In this document: positions 7,994 through 16,135 of the stretch, piece by piece
Numbering within the stretch: the first letter of the stretch is position 1
How the letters are laid out: the number at the start of each line of letters is the position of its first letter
NCBI RefSeq assembly: GCF_049933045.1
Contig: NZ_CP187926.1
Coordinates: 496,001 to 560,000, forward strand
Length of the DNA: 64,000 bases
Source: Pseudocolwellia sp049933045
GTDB lineage: Bacteria; Pseudomonadota; Gammaproteobacteria; Enterobacterales; Alteromonadaceae
Reading direction: 5' to 3'
The notes under the pieces: generated by a model
Seen by the model: the letters and a program-made list of their open reading frames with translations, nothing else
What the model was told of the DNA's origin: nothing
Database searches by the model: none
Made by a program: the position numbers and the translations under genes

Positions 7994-8094
7994 CTGCTAA
8001 CAAGGCAAAGCAGCAGGACTAAAAACAGCTGGCCGTTGCTCGTACCTCGCCATTTTGGCCAACAATTTTTAGCCTCTGTTTGAGGCGTTATATG
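7994..8094 (+). other. attC site 14
   Basis: CTGCTAACAAGGCAAAGCAG ... TTTGAGGCGTTATATG. Confidence 0.92.
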
Positions 8095-8423
8095 TCACCA
8101 CTTGTTCAAGATTATCTTTTGGTGGTTTAGGTGTTTAATTTATAGCGTTGTGCTTGTTTCCGTTCTCTTTTGTGGTAACTTTAGCGGCATAAAATTTTTT
8201 GTATTTTTGGTTACACAGTTTTCGCCTAAAAGGATTTAGTGCATCTCGCTCAACTTCCCCTAGGTTATCTAAATTCTGTTTACTGGTTTCGCTTTATTAA
8301 ATTTGGCGTAAACGGCTCAAATTCACGGTAGGTGGCAAAGTGGTGATCGGGTTTTAATTCTACTCATTCCACGCTATTAACTTTGGTGTTTTTGGTAACG
8401 ACAGTGCTTGCCATGTAAACTGC
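8095..8423 (+). repeat. ORF-less cassette body, family C (copy C1)
   Basis: About 329 bp with no credible ORF. It is nearly repeated in the adjacent cassette C2 (8524-8852). It starts TCACCACTTGTTCAAGATT and has ACGGCTCAAATTCA in the second half, the same GCTCAAATT word as family B. Confidence 0.75.
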
Positions 8424-8523
8424 ATATAACAAGGCGTTCAAACGGACTTTAAACAGTTGGCTGTTTTCACTCCGTTCAACATTTTAGCCAACAATTTAAA
8501 GCCGCTTAACGCAGCGTTATATG
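8424..8523 (+). other. attC site 15
   Basis: GCATATAACAAGGCGTTCAA ... CTTAACGCAGCGTTATATG. Confidence 0.9.
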
Positions 8524-8852
8524 TCACCACTTGTTCAAGATTATATTTTGGTGGTTTAGGCATTTAATTTATCGCGTTGTACTTGTTTCCGTTCTCTTTT
8601 GTGGTAACTTTAGCGGCATAAATTAGTTTGTATTTTTGGTCACACAGTTTTCGCCTAAAAGGATTTAGTGCATCTCGCTCAACTTCCCCTAGGTTATCTC
8701 AATACTGTTTAATAGTTTCGCTTTATTAAGTTTGGCATAAACGGCTCAAATTCATGGTGAGTGGCAAAGTGGTGATCGGGTTTAAATTCTACTCATTCTA
8801 CGCTACAAACTTTGGTGTTTTTGGTAACGCCAGTGCTTGCCATGTACGTTGC
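8524..8852 (+). repeat. ORF-less cassette body, family C (copy C2)
   Basis: Highly similar to C1 over its full length, with scattered substitutions, but followed by a different attC. It is a tandem cassette duplication whose attC sites were exchanged or have diverged. Confidence 0.75.
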
Positions 8853-8951
8853 ATATAACAAGGCAATCAAACGGAAAAATAACAGTTGGCTGTTTTTCGT
8901 TCCTCAAACATTATAGCCAACAGTAATTTTCCGCTTATTGCGGCGTTATAA
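8853..8951 (+). other. attC site 16
   Basis: GCATATAACAAGGCAATCAA ... TTATTGCGGCGTTATAAC. Confidence 0.9.
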
Positions 8952-8982
8952 CGAATGTGCTTAATTCAGCTATGGAGTACTC

Positions 8983-9240
8983 ATGAGCGAAGAAGAAAAT
9001 AACATGAAGTGGTATGAGCAATTATTTTGTGGGTTACCAATTGCATTAATATCAATTGGAGGTGCAGTTGGTGGTTTGTGTGGTGGTCTAGCATTCGCCC
9101 TAAATATTAGTGTTTTCTCAAAGGAATTATCAACAGGTAAAAAATATTTATTTACCTCTTTAATTACTTTGGGTGCAGTCATTTCTTATTTTATAATATT
9201 GGTTGTTTTGGCAATTGTTTTTCCTGAGACCTTTGCATAA
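8983..9240 (+). CDS. Small glycine-rich membrane protein (cassette), 85 residues
   Basis: Not recognised. The ATG is preceded by GGAG at a proper distance. After a polar N-terminus (MSEEENNMKWYEQ), two hydrophobic segments follow: about residues 14-40 (FCGLPIALISIGGAVGGLCGGLAFAL, with packed glycines) and 58-82 (SLITLGAVISYFIILVVLAIVF). A two-helix inner-membrane protein is predicted. The gene ends 5 bp before its attC. Confidence 0.6.
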   Translation: MSEEENNMKWYEQLFCGLPIALISIGGAVGGLCGGLAFALNISVFSKELSTGKKYLFTSLITLGAVISYFIILVVLAIVFPETFA

Positions 9241-9245
9241 AGTTC

Positions 9246-9347
9246 GTTATAACAAGCCATTCAAGCAGGACAAATAACAGTTGGCTATTTGCTCCTTCGT
9301 CGCTTATTTTAGCCAACCATTATTTGCCTCTTAATGGGGCGTTAGGT
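9246..9347 (+). other. attC site 17
   Basis: GTTATAACAAGCCATTCAAGC ... (shortened) TTAATGGGGCGTTAGG. Confidence 0.9.
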
Positions 9348-9372
9348 ATTACTTCGTAACATGGAGAATCTC

Positions 9373-9831
9373 ATGAAGTATTTTGTTTTTTTGTTAAGTT
9401 TTTTTCTCATTAGCTGTGCAGCAACAAGGCCGAATGTAGAACAACCGTCTTATTTTTCTAGTATTCATACTAAAGGCTTTGTGGGTATACCTGCTCCTCA
9501 GCAAGGACAATCAATGATGGTTTTCTCGTCCAAAATTAATACAAAAAAACCAGCCTTGGTTCGTATCAAAAGTTTTGATGGTAATCTAGTAGGATCAGGT
9601 AAGTATATTAGTGCTGCTGAGTTCACCCCAGGTGTACATAAATTAACATTAGCGTGGACGGAATTAAGAGGTGAATTTTGGAACGAACAACATACCAGTG
9701 TTAATTTTGAGTTTGATTTTGAACCTAATACAAAGTATTTGGTTGATTTTGATAGCGGTAGCTATGTAATTTTTAAAAACGAAAACAATCAAAAAGTCGC
9801 AGTTCAACGTATCGAAGTAGGTAATACCTAA
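9373..9831 (+). CDS. Predicted lipoprotein (cassette), 152 residues
   Basis: The start at ATG 9373 is chosen over the in-frame ATG at 9361 because GGAGAATCTC precedes it and the protein then begins with a compact lipoprotein signal (MKYFVFLLSFFLISC, lipobox LISC, lipidated Cys15). The mature part is beta-rich (ALVRIKSFDGNLVGSGKYI, HKLTLAWTEL, NFEFDFEPNTKYLVDFD) and resembles small periplasmic lipoproteins of the DUF2846 or PEGA-like type, but no assignment is made. The TAA stop is part of the attC core. Confidence 0.65.
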   Translation: MKYFVFLLSFFLISCAATRPNVEQPSYFSSIHTKGFVGIPAPQQGQSMMVFSSKINTKKPALVRIKSFDGNLVGSGKYISAAEFTPGVHKLTLAWTELRGEFWNEQHTSVNFEFDFEPNTKYLVDFDSGSYVIFKNENNQKVAVQRIEVGNT

Positions 9832-9924
9832 CAAGGGTTTTCAAGGCGGACAAATAACAGTTGGTTTTTGCTCCTTCGTCGCTTATTTTAACCAACTATT
9901 ATTTGCCGCTTAAAACGGCGTTAG
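9826..9924 (+). other. attC site 18
   Basis: TACCTAACAAGGGTTTTCAAG ... (shortened) TTAAAACGGCGTTAG. Overlaps the preceding stop codon. Confidence 0.9.
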
Positions 9925-10130
9925 CAGTCTTATTCAATTTGTATAAATCAAGGGTTGGTTTTTAGTGAAAAGGTTTCACGTTTCACTTAACCTCTCCCTA
10001 CTTAAACTTAACTAATCGTTAATATCGTAGTGTTCTTTTCTTGGTGTTAATTTTTGAGTAAAGTGTATTAAATAGCGTTAGTTGTAATATTAAAAAGTTA
10101 TAGCGGTAAGCCGCCAAAGCTTATCTTACA
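9925..10130 (+). repeat. ORF-less cassette body, family A (copy A5)
   Basis: About 206 bp, almost identical to A1 (differences include CAGTTTG to CAATTTG and GTAAACC to GTAAGCC). Confidence 0.8.
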
Positions 10131-10230
10131 CTGCTAACAAGGCAAAGCAGCAGGACTAAAAAACAGCTGGCCGTTGCTCGTGCCTCGCCATTTTGGCCAA
10201 CAATTTTTAGCCTCTGTTTGAGGCGTTAGC
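10131..10230 (+). other. attC site 19
   Basis: CTGCTAACAAGGCAAAGCAG ... TTTGAGGCGTTAGC, with one extra A in the AAAAAACAG arm. Confidence 0.92.
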
Positions 10231-10432
10231 AGTCTTATTCAGTTTGTATAAATCAGGGATTGGTTTTTAGTAAAAAGGTTTTACGTTTCACTTAACAACT
10301 CCTAATTAAAATTTACTTAAAGTTATTAACAAAGTGTTGTTTTCTTAGTGTCGTTTTTAAGTAAATTGTATTTAAATAGTTAGTTGTAAAATTAAAGAGT
10401 TATAGCGGTAAACCGCGAAAGCTCATATTACA
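10231..10432 (+). repeat. ORF-less cassette body, family A (copy A6)
   Basis: About 202 bp, directly behind copy A5. More diverged in the middle (AAGTTATTAACAAAGTG) and with hairpin variant GCGGTAAACCGCGAAAG. Confidence 0.78.
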
Positions 10433-10533
10433 CTGCTAACAAGGCAAAGCAGCAGGACTAAAAACAGCTGGCCGTTGCTCGTGCCTCGCCATTTTGGCCA
10501 ACAATTTTTAGCCTCTGTTTGGGGCGTTATATG
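10433..10533 (+). other. attC site 20
   Basis: CTGCTAACAAGGCAAAGCAG ... TTTGGGGCGTTATATG. Confidence 0.92.
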
Positions 10534-10753
10534 CTAATAAAAATTAGCTTTAAATGAAGTGCTTTCTAGTTCGTAGTTTTTAGCTAAAACTAGATCGCAT
10601 CAGCATTAATAAGCATTGCCTCTTTTACCTTTTTCAAAGGTGGCAACGCTATTAATTTTGTTGAACCTTTCGCGTGTAGCTTCAAAGTTCACGGTTAGGT
10701 TTATATATTACGGGTGACTTAAGTTCGTGCAGTGTTTTGGTTCTACCATCGTT
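10534..10753 (+). repeat. ORF-less cassette body, single copy (type D)
   Basis: About 220 bp with no useful ORF and no close relative in the window. It is distantly similar to the B/C group at AGCTTCAAAGTTCACGG. Confidence 0.6.
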
Positions 10754-10847
10754 GCATATAACAAGTTGCTCAAACGGAAAAATTACAGTTGGCTGCGCTT
10801 CGCGCATTATAGCCAACCATAATTTTCCCCTTAGCAAAGCGTTAGCA
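10754..10847 (+). other. attC site 21
   Basis: GCATATAACAAGTTGCTCAA ... TTAGCAAAGCGTTAGC, with a short central spacer. Confidence 0.9.
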
Positions 10848-11051
10848 GTCTTATTCAATTTGTATAAATCAGGGATTAGTTTTTAGTGAAAAGGTTTCAC
10901 GTTTCTATTTACCTCTCCCTAATTAAAATTTACTTAACGTTAATATCGTAGTGTTCTTTTCTTGGTGTTAATTTTTAAGTAAAGTGTATTTTTAATAATG
11001 CGTTGTCTTATTAAATAGTTATGGCGGTAAACCGCAAACGTTTATCTTCCA
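10848..11051 (+). repeat. ORF-less cassette body, family A (copy A7)
   Basis: About 204 bp. The first half resembles A3; the second half (TAATGCGTTGTCTTATTAAATAG) resembles A8, so the copies look mosaic. Confidence 0.8.
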
Positions 11052-11150
11052 CGGCTAACAAGGCATTGCAAAGGACTAAAAACAGCTGGCCGTTGCTCGT
11101 GCCTCGCTATTTTGGCCAACAATTTTTAGCCTCTGAATGAGGCGTTAGCA
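11052..11150 (+). other. attC site 22
   Basis: CGGCTAACAAGGCATTGCAA ... GAATGAGGCGTTAGCA. Confidence 0.92.
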
Positions 11151-11165
11151 GTTTCAAAGGTTCTG

Positions 11166-11432
11166 ATGAAAACTATTATTTTAACGTTCATTTTAATGTG
11201 TTGTAATGTTTATGCTGTAGTGCCAAGCACTCAATATTATATTGATGCTCAAAAAACAATAGTTGTACTTGAAGCTGAATTAAAAGAAATTAAGTCTAAT
11301 TTCACTACCACTAGTCCTGAAAGTTCGCAACTCAAAGACAATATTGAGAATGAAATTAAGCTTATTAAGCAGAGAGTCGAGTTATTCAAAAAATTAGAGC
11401 GTAAGCAACTCATTATGTATTCAAGTTCATGA
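11166..11432 (+). CDS. Small exported coiled-coil protein (cassette, copy 2)
   Basis: The 88-residue product is identical to that at 5886-6152: signal peptide ending VYA, then a charged helical region. Its leader and attC are also unchanged, so the whole cassette of about 395 bp was copied recently. It now sits in a different context, behind family A copy A7 and in front of ORF-less cassette B4. That fits excision and reinsertion of a cassette, or duplication of array segments. The function is unknown. Confidence 0.65.
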   Translation: MKTIILTFILMCCNVYAVVPSTQYYIDAQKTIVVLEAELKEIKSNFTTTSPESSQLKDNIENEIKLIKQRVELFKKLERKQLIMYSSS

Positions 11433-11445
11433 TTTAACTAAAAAA

Positions 11446-11545
11446 CTGCTAACAAGGCGTTCAAACGGACAAATAACAGCTGGCTGTTGTTCGTGCCTCA
11501 CACATTTTAGCCAGCTATTATTTGCCGCTTAACGTGGCGTTATAT
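11446..11545 (+). other. attC site 23
   Basis: CTGCTAACAAGGCGTTCAAA ... AACGTGGCGTTATATG. Matches site 9 up to the crossover point GCGTTA. Confidence 0.92.
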
Positions 11546-11794
11546 GTATATTCCGATTGATGTGTAGTTTTGTGGAAAGGGTGGTTATAAACTTAATTAC
11601 TTATAAACGTTGCTACGAGTTTTCGCTAAATTCGTTTATCTAAAATTGTTAACTAGCTTTGTACTTTTTGGTAAAGCTTAAAGAATTAAGTTAATCTGTT
11701 TTTAGTTACTGTTTGTAAATAGCTCAAATTATAATGCATTTAAAGCTACCAACTTTTACTCGTAACTTTAGTGTTTTTAGTTTAAGTTTATCAA
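11546..11794 (+). repeat. ORF-less cassette body, family B (copy B4)
   Basis: About 249 bp with the family B landmarks GAGTTTTCGCTAAATTCG and ATAGCTCAAATTATAATGC. No ORF longer than about 20 codons in a sensible position. Confidence 0.6.
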
Positions 11795-11894
11795 CCATAT
11801 AACAAGAAATTCAACGGGACACAAACAGCTGGCTGCGTTCGTGCCTCACACATTATAGCCAACTATTTTTAGCCCGTTAATTGGGCGTTATGTT
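11795..11894 (+). other. attC site 24
   Basis: CCATATAACAAGAAATTCAAC ... (shortened) TTAATTGGGCGTTATG. Confidence 0.9.
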
Positions 11895-11913
11895 TACAAA
11901 TTGAGAGTCGAGT

Positions 11914-12630
11914 GTGGAATTTAATTCAATAGTACAATTTCTCGAGAATATAGGTAGCTACGAAGAGCAAGATATGTATCGCGGGCAAGCTAGACACAAT
12001 TGGGACTTATTGCCTTCAATAGCACGTATCGATGTTGAGGAATTATCTTCAAATTATTCTGATGGTTGGCGCGGAATTGAAAGAGATTTATTGAATAGCT
12101 TTAAAAAGCATGCAGTTCGATTTCTTGAAAAAGAGCCTAAAAGCAAAATAGAATGGATGATTCAAGCTCAACATCATGGTGTTCCTACTAGGCTTTTAGA
12201 TTGGTCAACCAATCCATTGAAAGCTCTTTATTTTGCAGTAGAAAACCCCGCCCATGATGACTTTGATGGAATTGTATACTTGTTTTCACCGAGAGTTTGG
12301 AGAACATCATCCCATGACGTAGATGGAGATGACGAAAAGGTGATAACGGCATTTCATCCTCATTTTATTAATGACCGTGTTGCATCTCAGGATGGTTGTT
12401 TTAGTTTATTCCCTTTTTCAAGAAAAATAACACAAGATACTTTCGAACCTATGAAGGATGGCTTTTGTCCTCAAAATGATCTACTGAAGGTGAATAAAGT
12501 GATCATATCTAAAGAGTCTAAAAGTACTTTAAGAGACCAATTGAGTCGTTTAGGTGTTACCGATGTATCAATGTTTCCTGATTTAGATGGCGTTGCAAAA
12601 AGTATTCGTAGGACGTTCGGTTGCTTGTAA
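11914..12630 (+). CDS. FRG domain protein (integron cassette)
   Basis: A 238-residue protein starting at GTG 11914. It shows the signatures of the FRG domain family: MYRGQARHNWDLLPSIAR at residues 21-38, then AQHHGVPTRLLDWSTNPLKA at about 83-103, followed by LYFAVEN and a strand-rich C-terminal half. FRG domains are widespread in bacteria and phages, are frequent in accessory DNA, and lack an agreed biochemical activity. There is no signal peptide, so it should act in the cytoplasm. It is the largest cassette protein of known family in the array and is a candidate stress or defence factor by context only. Its own attC follows immediately. Confidence 0.85.
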   Translation: MEFNSIVQFLENIGSYEEQDMYRGQARHNWDLLPSIARIDVEELSSNYSDGWRGIERDLLNSFKKHAVRFLEKEPKSKIEWMIQAQHHGVPTRLLDWSTNPLKALYFAVENPAHDDFDGIVYLFSPRVWRTSSHDVDGDDEKVITAFHPHFINDRVASQDGCFSLFPFSRKITQDTFEPMKDGFCPQNDLLKVNKVIISKESKSTLRDQLSRLGVTDVSMFPDLDGVAKSIRRTFGCL

Positions 12631-12734
12631 ACATAACAAGAAAATAAACAAGGACACGTAACAGTTGGCTACGTTTCGCTTCGCTACACAATTTTAGCCA
12701 ACCATTACTTAGCCTGTTATTTAGGCGTTATGTT
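12629..12734 (+). other. attC site 25
   Basis: ACATAACAAGAAAATAAAC ... TTATTTAGGCGTTATGTT, overlapping the last base of the preceding gene. Confidence 0.9.
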
Positions 12735-12750
12735 TTTATGGAGAGGTTAC

Positions 12751-13282
12751 ATGTATTCCTTAACTATTCTTAGCTTGGTTCTTGTGCTCATGATGGGGCA
12801 AACAGTTCAAGCTAAATCAGAATTTCAAAAGAAGCTAGAACAAATAGTAGCTTCACAGAAAGCGATTTCAAACAAAACAAAAGAGAATAAAGGGAATTCA
12901 GAAGCTGATTTAAGATATTGTCAAAAATTTGAAGATGGTATAGTGGATGAAAATGGGTATTGTAAAGTATTTCAATTATCAGAAGTTACTGTGCCAGCTG
13001 AGACGGTTGTTCGATTTAAACCACAATATTCTAAAGAGACTTTTGAAAATATTACTGGTTATATAATCGCCGAGTTTACTATTAATGGATTGGGAGGTGT
13101 TATGGATTTTAATATTATTGAGTCTGTACCAGCTGGAGCTTTTGATAAAAAAATAACAGAAAAAAGCTCTTAAACGTTGGGCATACAAACCAGCAGAATT
13201 AAATGGCCAAAAAGTGCGTCAAAGGACCAATATTCGTATAGATTTTAATCCTCCCAAAAAACCTAAAGTCAGCTTTTACTAA
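12751..13282 (+). pseudogene. Frameshifted TonB-C domain protein (cassette)
   Basis: The start is ATG 12751, preceded by GGAGAGG, and it encodes a signal peptide (MYSLTILSLVLVLMMGQTVQA). The frame then runs to a stop at 13173. The region around residues 105-140 (GYIIAEFTINGLGGVMDFNI, then ESVPAGAFDK) begins a TonB C-terminal-like domain. The rest of that domain, ALKRWAYKPAELNGQKVRQR and IRIDFNPPKKP, is encoded in the +1 frame from 13166 to the stop at 13280-13282. One extra A in the A6 run at 13160-13165 explains the break. TonB-C domains bind or mimic TonB partners; here the protein would be periplasmic. It is either a disabled gene or a base-calling error. Confidence 0.8.
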
Positions 13283-13287
13283 TTAAA

Positions 13288-13383
13288 AACATAACAAGTA
13301 ATTCAACAGGACTAAAAACAGCGGGCTGTTCGCTTCGCTCCATTTTAGCCCACTATTTTTAGCCCGTTAATTGGGCGTTAGAA
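13288..13383 (+). other. attC site 26
   Basis: ACATAACAAGTAATTCAACAG ... (shortened) TTAATTGGGCGTTAG. It starts 6 bp after the restored TonB-C stop codon, which supports the longer original gene. Confidence 0.92.
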
Positions 13384-13398
13384 ATACATGGAGGTTTA

Positions 13399-14001
13399 GT
13401 GAAAGTATCAGCCTTATTTTTATTGTTAATTAATTTTTCGGTTATATCAAAAGAAAGTATTAATGAAATAGTATGTAATGCACATACAAATGTAGAGGCG
13501 AAAAAGAAATGTTATTCTGATTTTGGTATCAATCTCCCTGAAGAGGCATTAGAGCCTAAAAATATGAGGGTGGCAGCTCCAATAAAAGATAACAAAAAGG
13601 TACTTTCCCTAAAGAATACTAGTCAACCACAAAGATATATCGGAATGACAAATGATAAAGCAGCAATGCTTTTCAATACTAATCCGAACTCTGTAAATAA
13701 CATTGTATTTGATAATTACGAATATCACGTGTTGTTGGAGTCATCAAATCAGATACACGTTTCATTTGTTCAAATATTATTTAAAACTTATAAAAATTGT
13801 TCTACACAAAAACCTGTACCTGCACGTTTTCTATATGAAAAATTGGATATTAATGTCGATGATTTAGTTTTATTAAAGACTCGTAACCATAGTTTTTATT
13901 TTTCATCATATTTAGATCAGCGTAATAATGTTAAAACATCAGCATACTGTATGAGTAATGACGATTATTTTGTAGTTACTTTTCAAAGGAATGCTTCTTA
14001 G
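13399..14001 (+). CDS. Secreted hypothetical protein (cassette), 200 residues
   Basis: The start is GTG 13399, chosen because GGAGG lies just upstream. The N-terminus (MKVSALFLLLINFSVISKES) is a signal peptide. The mature protein contains four or five cysteines (VCNAHTN, KKCYSDFG, KNCSTQKP, AYCMSND) that could form periplasmic disulphides, and a strand-rich C-terminal half. Not recognised. It is followed by an attC and then by the IS3 element that landed in the next cassette's leader. Confidence 0.6.
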   Translation: MKVSALFLLLINFSVISKESINEIVCNAHTNVEAKKKCYSDFGINLPEEALEPKNMRVAAPIKDNKKVLSLKNTSQPQRYIGMTNDKAAMLFNTNPNSVNNIVFDNYEYHVLLESSNQIHVSFVQILFKTYKNCSTQKPVPARFLYEKLDINVDDLVLLKTRNHSFYFSSYLDQRNNVKTSAYCMSNDDYFVVTFQRNAS

Positions 14002-14015
14002 TTTAGTGTAAAGTA

Positions 14016-14111
14016 TTTCTAACAAGAAATTCAACAAGGACTAAAAACAGCGGGCTGTTCGCTTCGCTCCATTTTAGCCCACTATTTTTAGCCTGTTAAT
14101 TGGGCGTTAGA
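14016..14111 (+). other. attC site 27
   Basis: TTTCTAACAAGAAATTCAAC ... TTAATTGGGCGTTAGA. Confidence 0.92.
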
Positions 14112-14199
14112 TTTCTTTCATCCAATCGGTAATCCCCCCGAAAAATAATCGAAGTCAAAAGTAGAATTTTCTCGTATGCTTAACCGCAGGAGATCATTC

Positions 14200-14466
14200 A
14201 TGAAAAAAGCACATTTTAGTGACAGTCAAATTTTAGCCATTTTAAAGCAAGCCGAAAATGGCGTACCTATTCCCGAACTATGTCGTGAACACGGTATGAG
14301 TAACTCATCGTTTTATAAATGGCGCTCTAAGTATGGCGGCATGGATGCCTCACTTATGGCAAGAATGAAAGAGCTAGAAGATGAAAATCGGCGCTTAAAA
14401 AAGATGTATGCCGAAGAGCGTTTAAAGGCTGAAATCATTACGGAGGCCATGGCAAAAAAGTGGTAA
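14200..14466 (+). CDS. IS3 family transposase OrfA
   Basis: Start ATG 14200 is preceded by AGGAG; an in-frame ATG at 14176 lacks such a signal. The 88-residue product has a helix-turn-helix (residues 8-43, FSDSQILAILKQAENGVPIPELCREHGMS and SSFYKWRSKYGG) and a leucine-zipper-like helix (MARMKELEDENRRLKKMYAE). OrfA binds the terminal repeats. Its end overlaps orfB by 7 bp, so the full DDE transposase is probably made as an OrfAB fusion by frameshifting, as is usual in the family. Confidence 0.92.
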   Translation: MKKAHFSDSQILAILKQAENGVPIPELCREHGMSNSSFYKWRSKYGGMDASLMARMKELEDENRRLKKMYAEERLKAEIITEAMAKKW

Positions 14467-15314
14467 AGGCTTCTGAGCGCAAAGCGATGGCTAAAGTAGC
14501 AATTCAAAGCCATGACGTCAGTATTAGCCAAGCATGCCGTGCATTCTTAATCAGCGAAACCTGTTATCGTTATCAGCCTAAACTTAATGACGATAATGAG
14601 CTTATCGCCGACTTGCTGTTAGGTTTAGTGCAGAATCAACGAAACTGGGGGTTTGGCTTATGCTTTTTATATTTGAGAAACGTAAAAGGCTATCACTGGA
14701 ATCATAAGCGCGTTTATCGTATCTATCGTGAACTCGAACTGAATATGCGAATAAAGCCTCATAAACGGCTGAAACGTGAAGTTCCTGAGCCATTAGCAGT
14801 GCCCGAAGCGATGAATGAATGTTGGTCGATGGACTTCATGCATGACCAATTATCAGATGGAAGGAGTTGTCGCTTGTTTAATGTGATTGATGACTTTAAC
14901 CGGGAAGGTTTGGCAATAGATGCTGATATATCATTGCCCGCAGAACGTGTGATCCAATCACTTGATAGGATCATCGAATGGCGTGGTAAACCTAAACGTA
15001 TACGTTCTGATAACGGACCCGAATATATTAGTCATAAACTTGCAGCTTGGGCATCAAAACACGATATTGAATTATGTTTCATTCAGCCAGGCAACCCACA
15101 GCAAAATGCTTACATTGAACGTTTTAATCGAACGGTGAGATATGATTGGCTAAGCCATTATATTTATCGTGATATTGAAGAATTACAGAACAGGGCCACA
15201 CAATGGTTATGGACTTATAACCATGAGCGACCTAACATGGGAATTGGTGGTATAACACCAATTCAAAAACGCAAACTAACACAGAGAAAAACGTCTACTT
15301 TTGAACTCCATTAA
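14460..15314 (+). CDS. IS3 family transposase OrfB (DDE catalytic part)
   Basis: The 284-residue product has the HTH_21 region (LGLVQNQRNWGFGLCFLYLRN) and an rve integrase core. The catalytic acids are visible in WSMDFMHDQL (D), IRSDNGPEYIS (D) and IERFNRTVR (E), with the usual D-D-35-E spacing. It catalyses copy-out/paste-in transposition. The frame overlaps orfA in the +1 direction, as expected for programmed frameshifting. The protein is full length and looks active. Confidence 0.93.
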   Translation: MVKASERKAMAKVAIQSHDVSISQACRAFLISETCYRYQPKLNDDNELIADLLLGLVQNQRNWGFGLCFLYLRNVKGYHWNHKRVYRIYRELELNMRIKPHKRLKREVPEPLAVPEAMNECWSMDFMHDQLSDGRSCRLFNVIDDFNREGLAIDADISLPAERVIQSLDRIIEWRGKPKRIRSDNGPEYISHKLAAWASKHDIELCFIQPGNPQQNAYIERFNRTVRYDWLSHYIYRDIEELQNRATQWLWTYNHERPNMGIGGITPIQKRKLTQRKTSTFELH

Positions 15315-15354
15315 AAATGGGGGGATTACCAATCCACCATCGGTAAACTTTTTA

Positions 15355-16125
15355 ATGTTGAATTTCAGAATTACAAAATACGATCCTAAAAATAGAAATT
15401 CCGAGGGTCATTACAAAGTTGATGAATGGACGTGTCCGTCAGAAGTCGGGGAAACATTTAACGGAATTGAGTTTAAAGCATCGGATTATTTTGAGGTTGA
15501 AGAAAAATATATAAATGCTGTAATAGAATGCCTCCATTACGAACCTATGAAACACCTTCGAGTAGTAGACCTTGAGTCTAGGTTTTTACAAGATAACCTT
15601 TCTGATAAGGATAATCAGTGGTTAGTTAGCGAGGAGTTTAAGGCGATTGACCTCTTTGAAGATAAGAAACTGGAAAAAGATGATATTAAAATTGTAATCA
15701 AGATGATTTTAAGAGGTTTTATGTGGTGCCGACTAGAGATTAATGAGCAATTTAGTCTTAGGTTTGGTTGGGATTACTACATGTATATCTGTTGCATTAA
15801 TTTAAATGAGAGCACGATTAAAAAAATTAGTAAAACGGGATTATTTGTTGAACTACTTGAATCCCTTTACGATATGAAACGCTGTGACTTTTATATTCAA
15901 ACTTGTCGTACCGACGAAGATGGGGATAGCTTAGTTGAAGAAGAAATACTCCTTAAAACTATGACTAGGGAAAAAATAAAGCAAGGTTTAGGGCTTTCTG
16001 TTGAACATACTGGAAATCATAGTTTTGACATAACTCTTGGAAATTATTCAATGTTTAAAAATGAGTTTGAGTTTAACTTTACGGAAAATGAGTATTGTCT
16101 ATATTGTGATAAGATTTACATATAG
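15355..16125 (+). CDS. Hypothetical cassette protein, 256 residues
   Basis: The open frame runs back into the IS3 element to a TTG at 15301, but the natural start is ATG 15355 (MLNFRITKYDPKNRN), outside the element. Removing the IS restores a leader of about 40 bp after attC 27. The protein is acidic, has no signal peptide or membrane segment, and is full of aromatic residues (GFMWCRLEINEQFSLRFGWDYY). I recognise similar uncharacterised proteins beginning FRITKY but cannot name a function. Because of the upstream IS, any expression now depends on readthrough or a promoter at the IS end. Confidence 0.7.
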   Translation: MLNFRITKYDPKNRNSEGHYKVDEWTCPSEVGETFNGIEFKASDYFEVEEKYINAVIECLHYEPMKHLRVVDLESRFLQDNLSDKDNQWLVSEEFKAIDLFEDKKLEKDDIKIVIKMILRGFMWCRLEINEQFSLRFGWDYYMYICCINLNESTIKKISKTGLFVELLESLYDMKRCDFYIQTCRTDEDGDSLVEEEILLKTMTREKIKQGLGLSVEHTGNHSFDITLGNYSMFKNEFEFNFTENEYCLYCDKIYI

Positions 16126-16135
16126 GTTCAAACGA

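Larger units (their letters stand above)
14128..15330 (+). mobile_element. IS3-family insertion sequence (1203 bp)
   Basis: Perfect 12-bp terminal inverted repeats GGTAATCCCCCC (14128-14139) and GGGGGGATTACC (15319-15330) are flanked by a 4-bp duplication AATC (14124-14127 and 15331-15334). It holds overlapping orfA and orfB typical of the IS3 family (IS407-like by length, ends and target duplication). It sits in the leader between attC 27 and the ATG of the next cassette gene, so no coding sequence is broken. Confidence 0.93.

Noticed and set aside
8970..9182. 70-codon minus-strand frame
   Set aside because: Antisense to the small glycine-rich membrane protein gene, which has a ribosome-binding site and cassette context.
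13150..13175. Programmed frameshift in the TonB-C cassette
   Set aside because: The A6 run is not in the phase of a standard -1 slippery heptamer, and a +1 shift would be needed. A simple base insertion is more likely.
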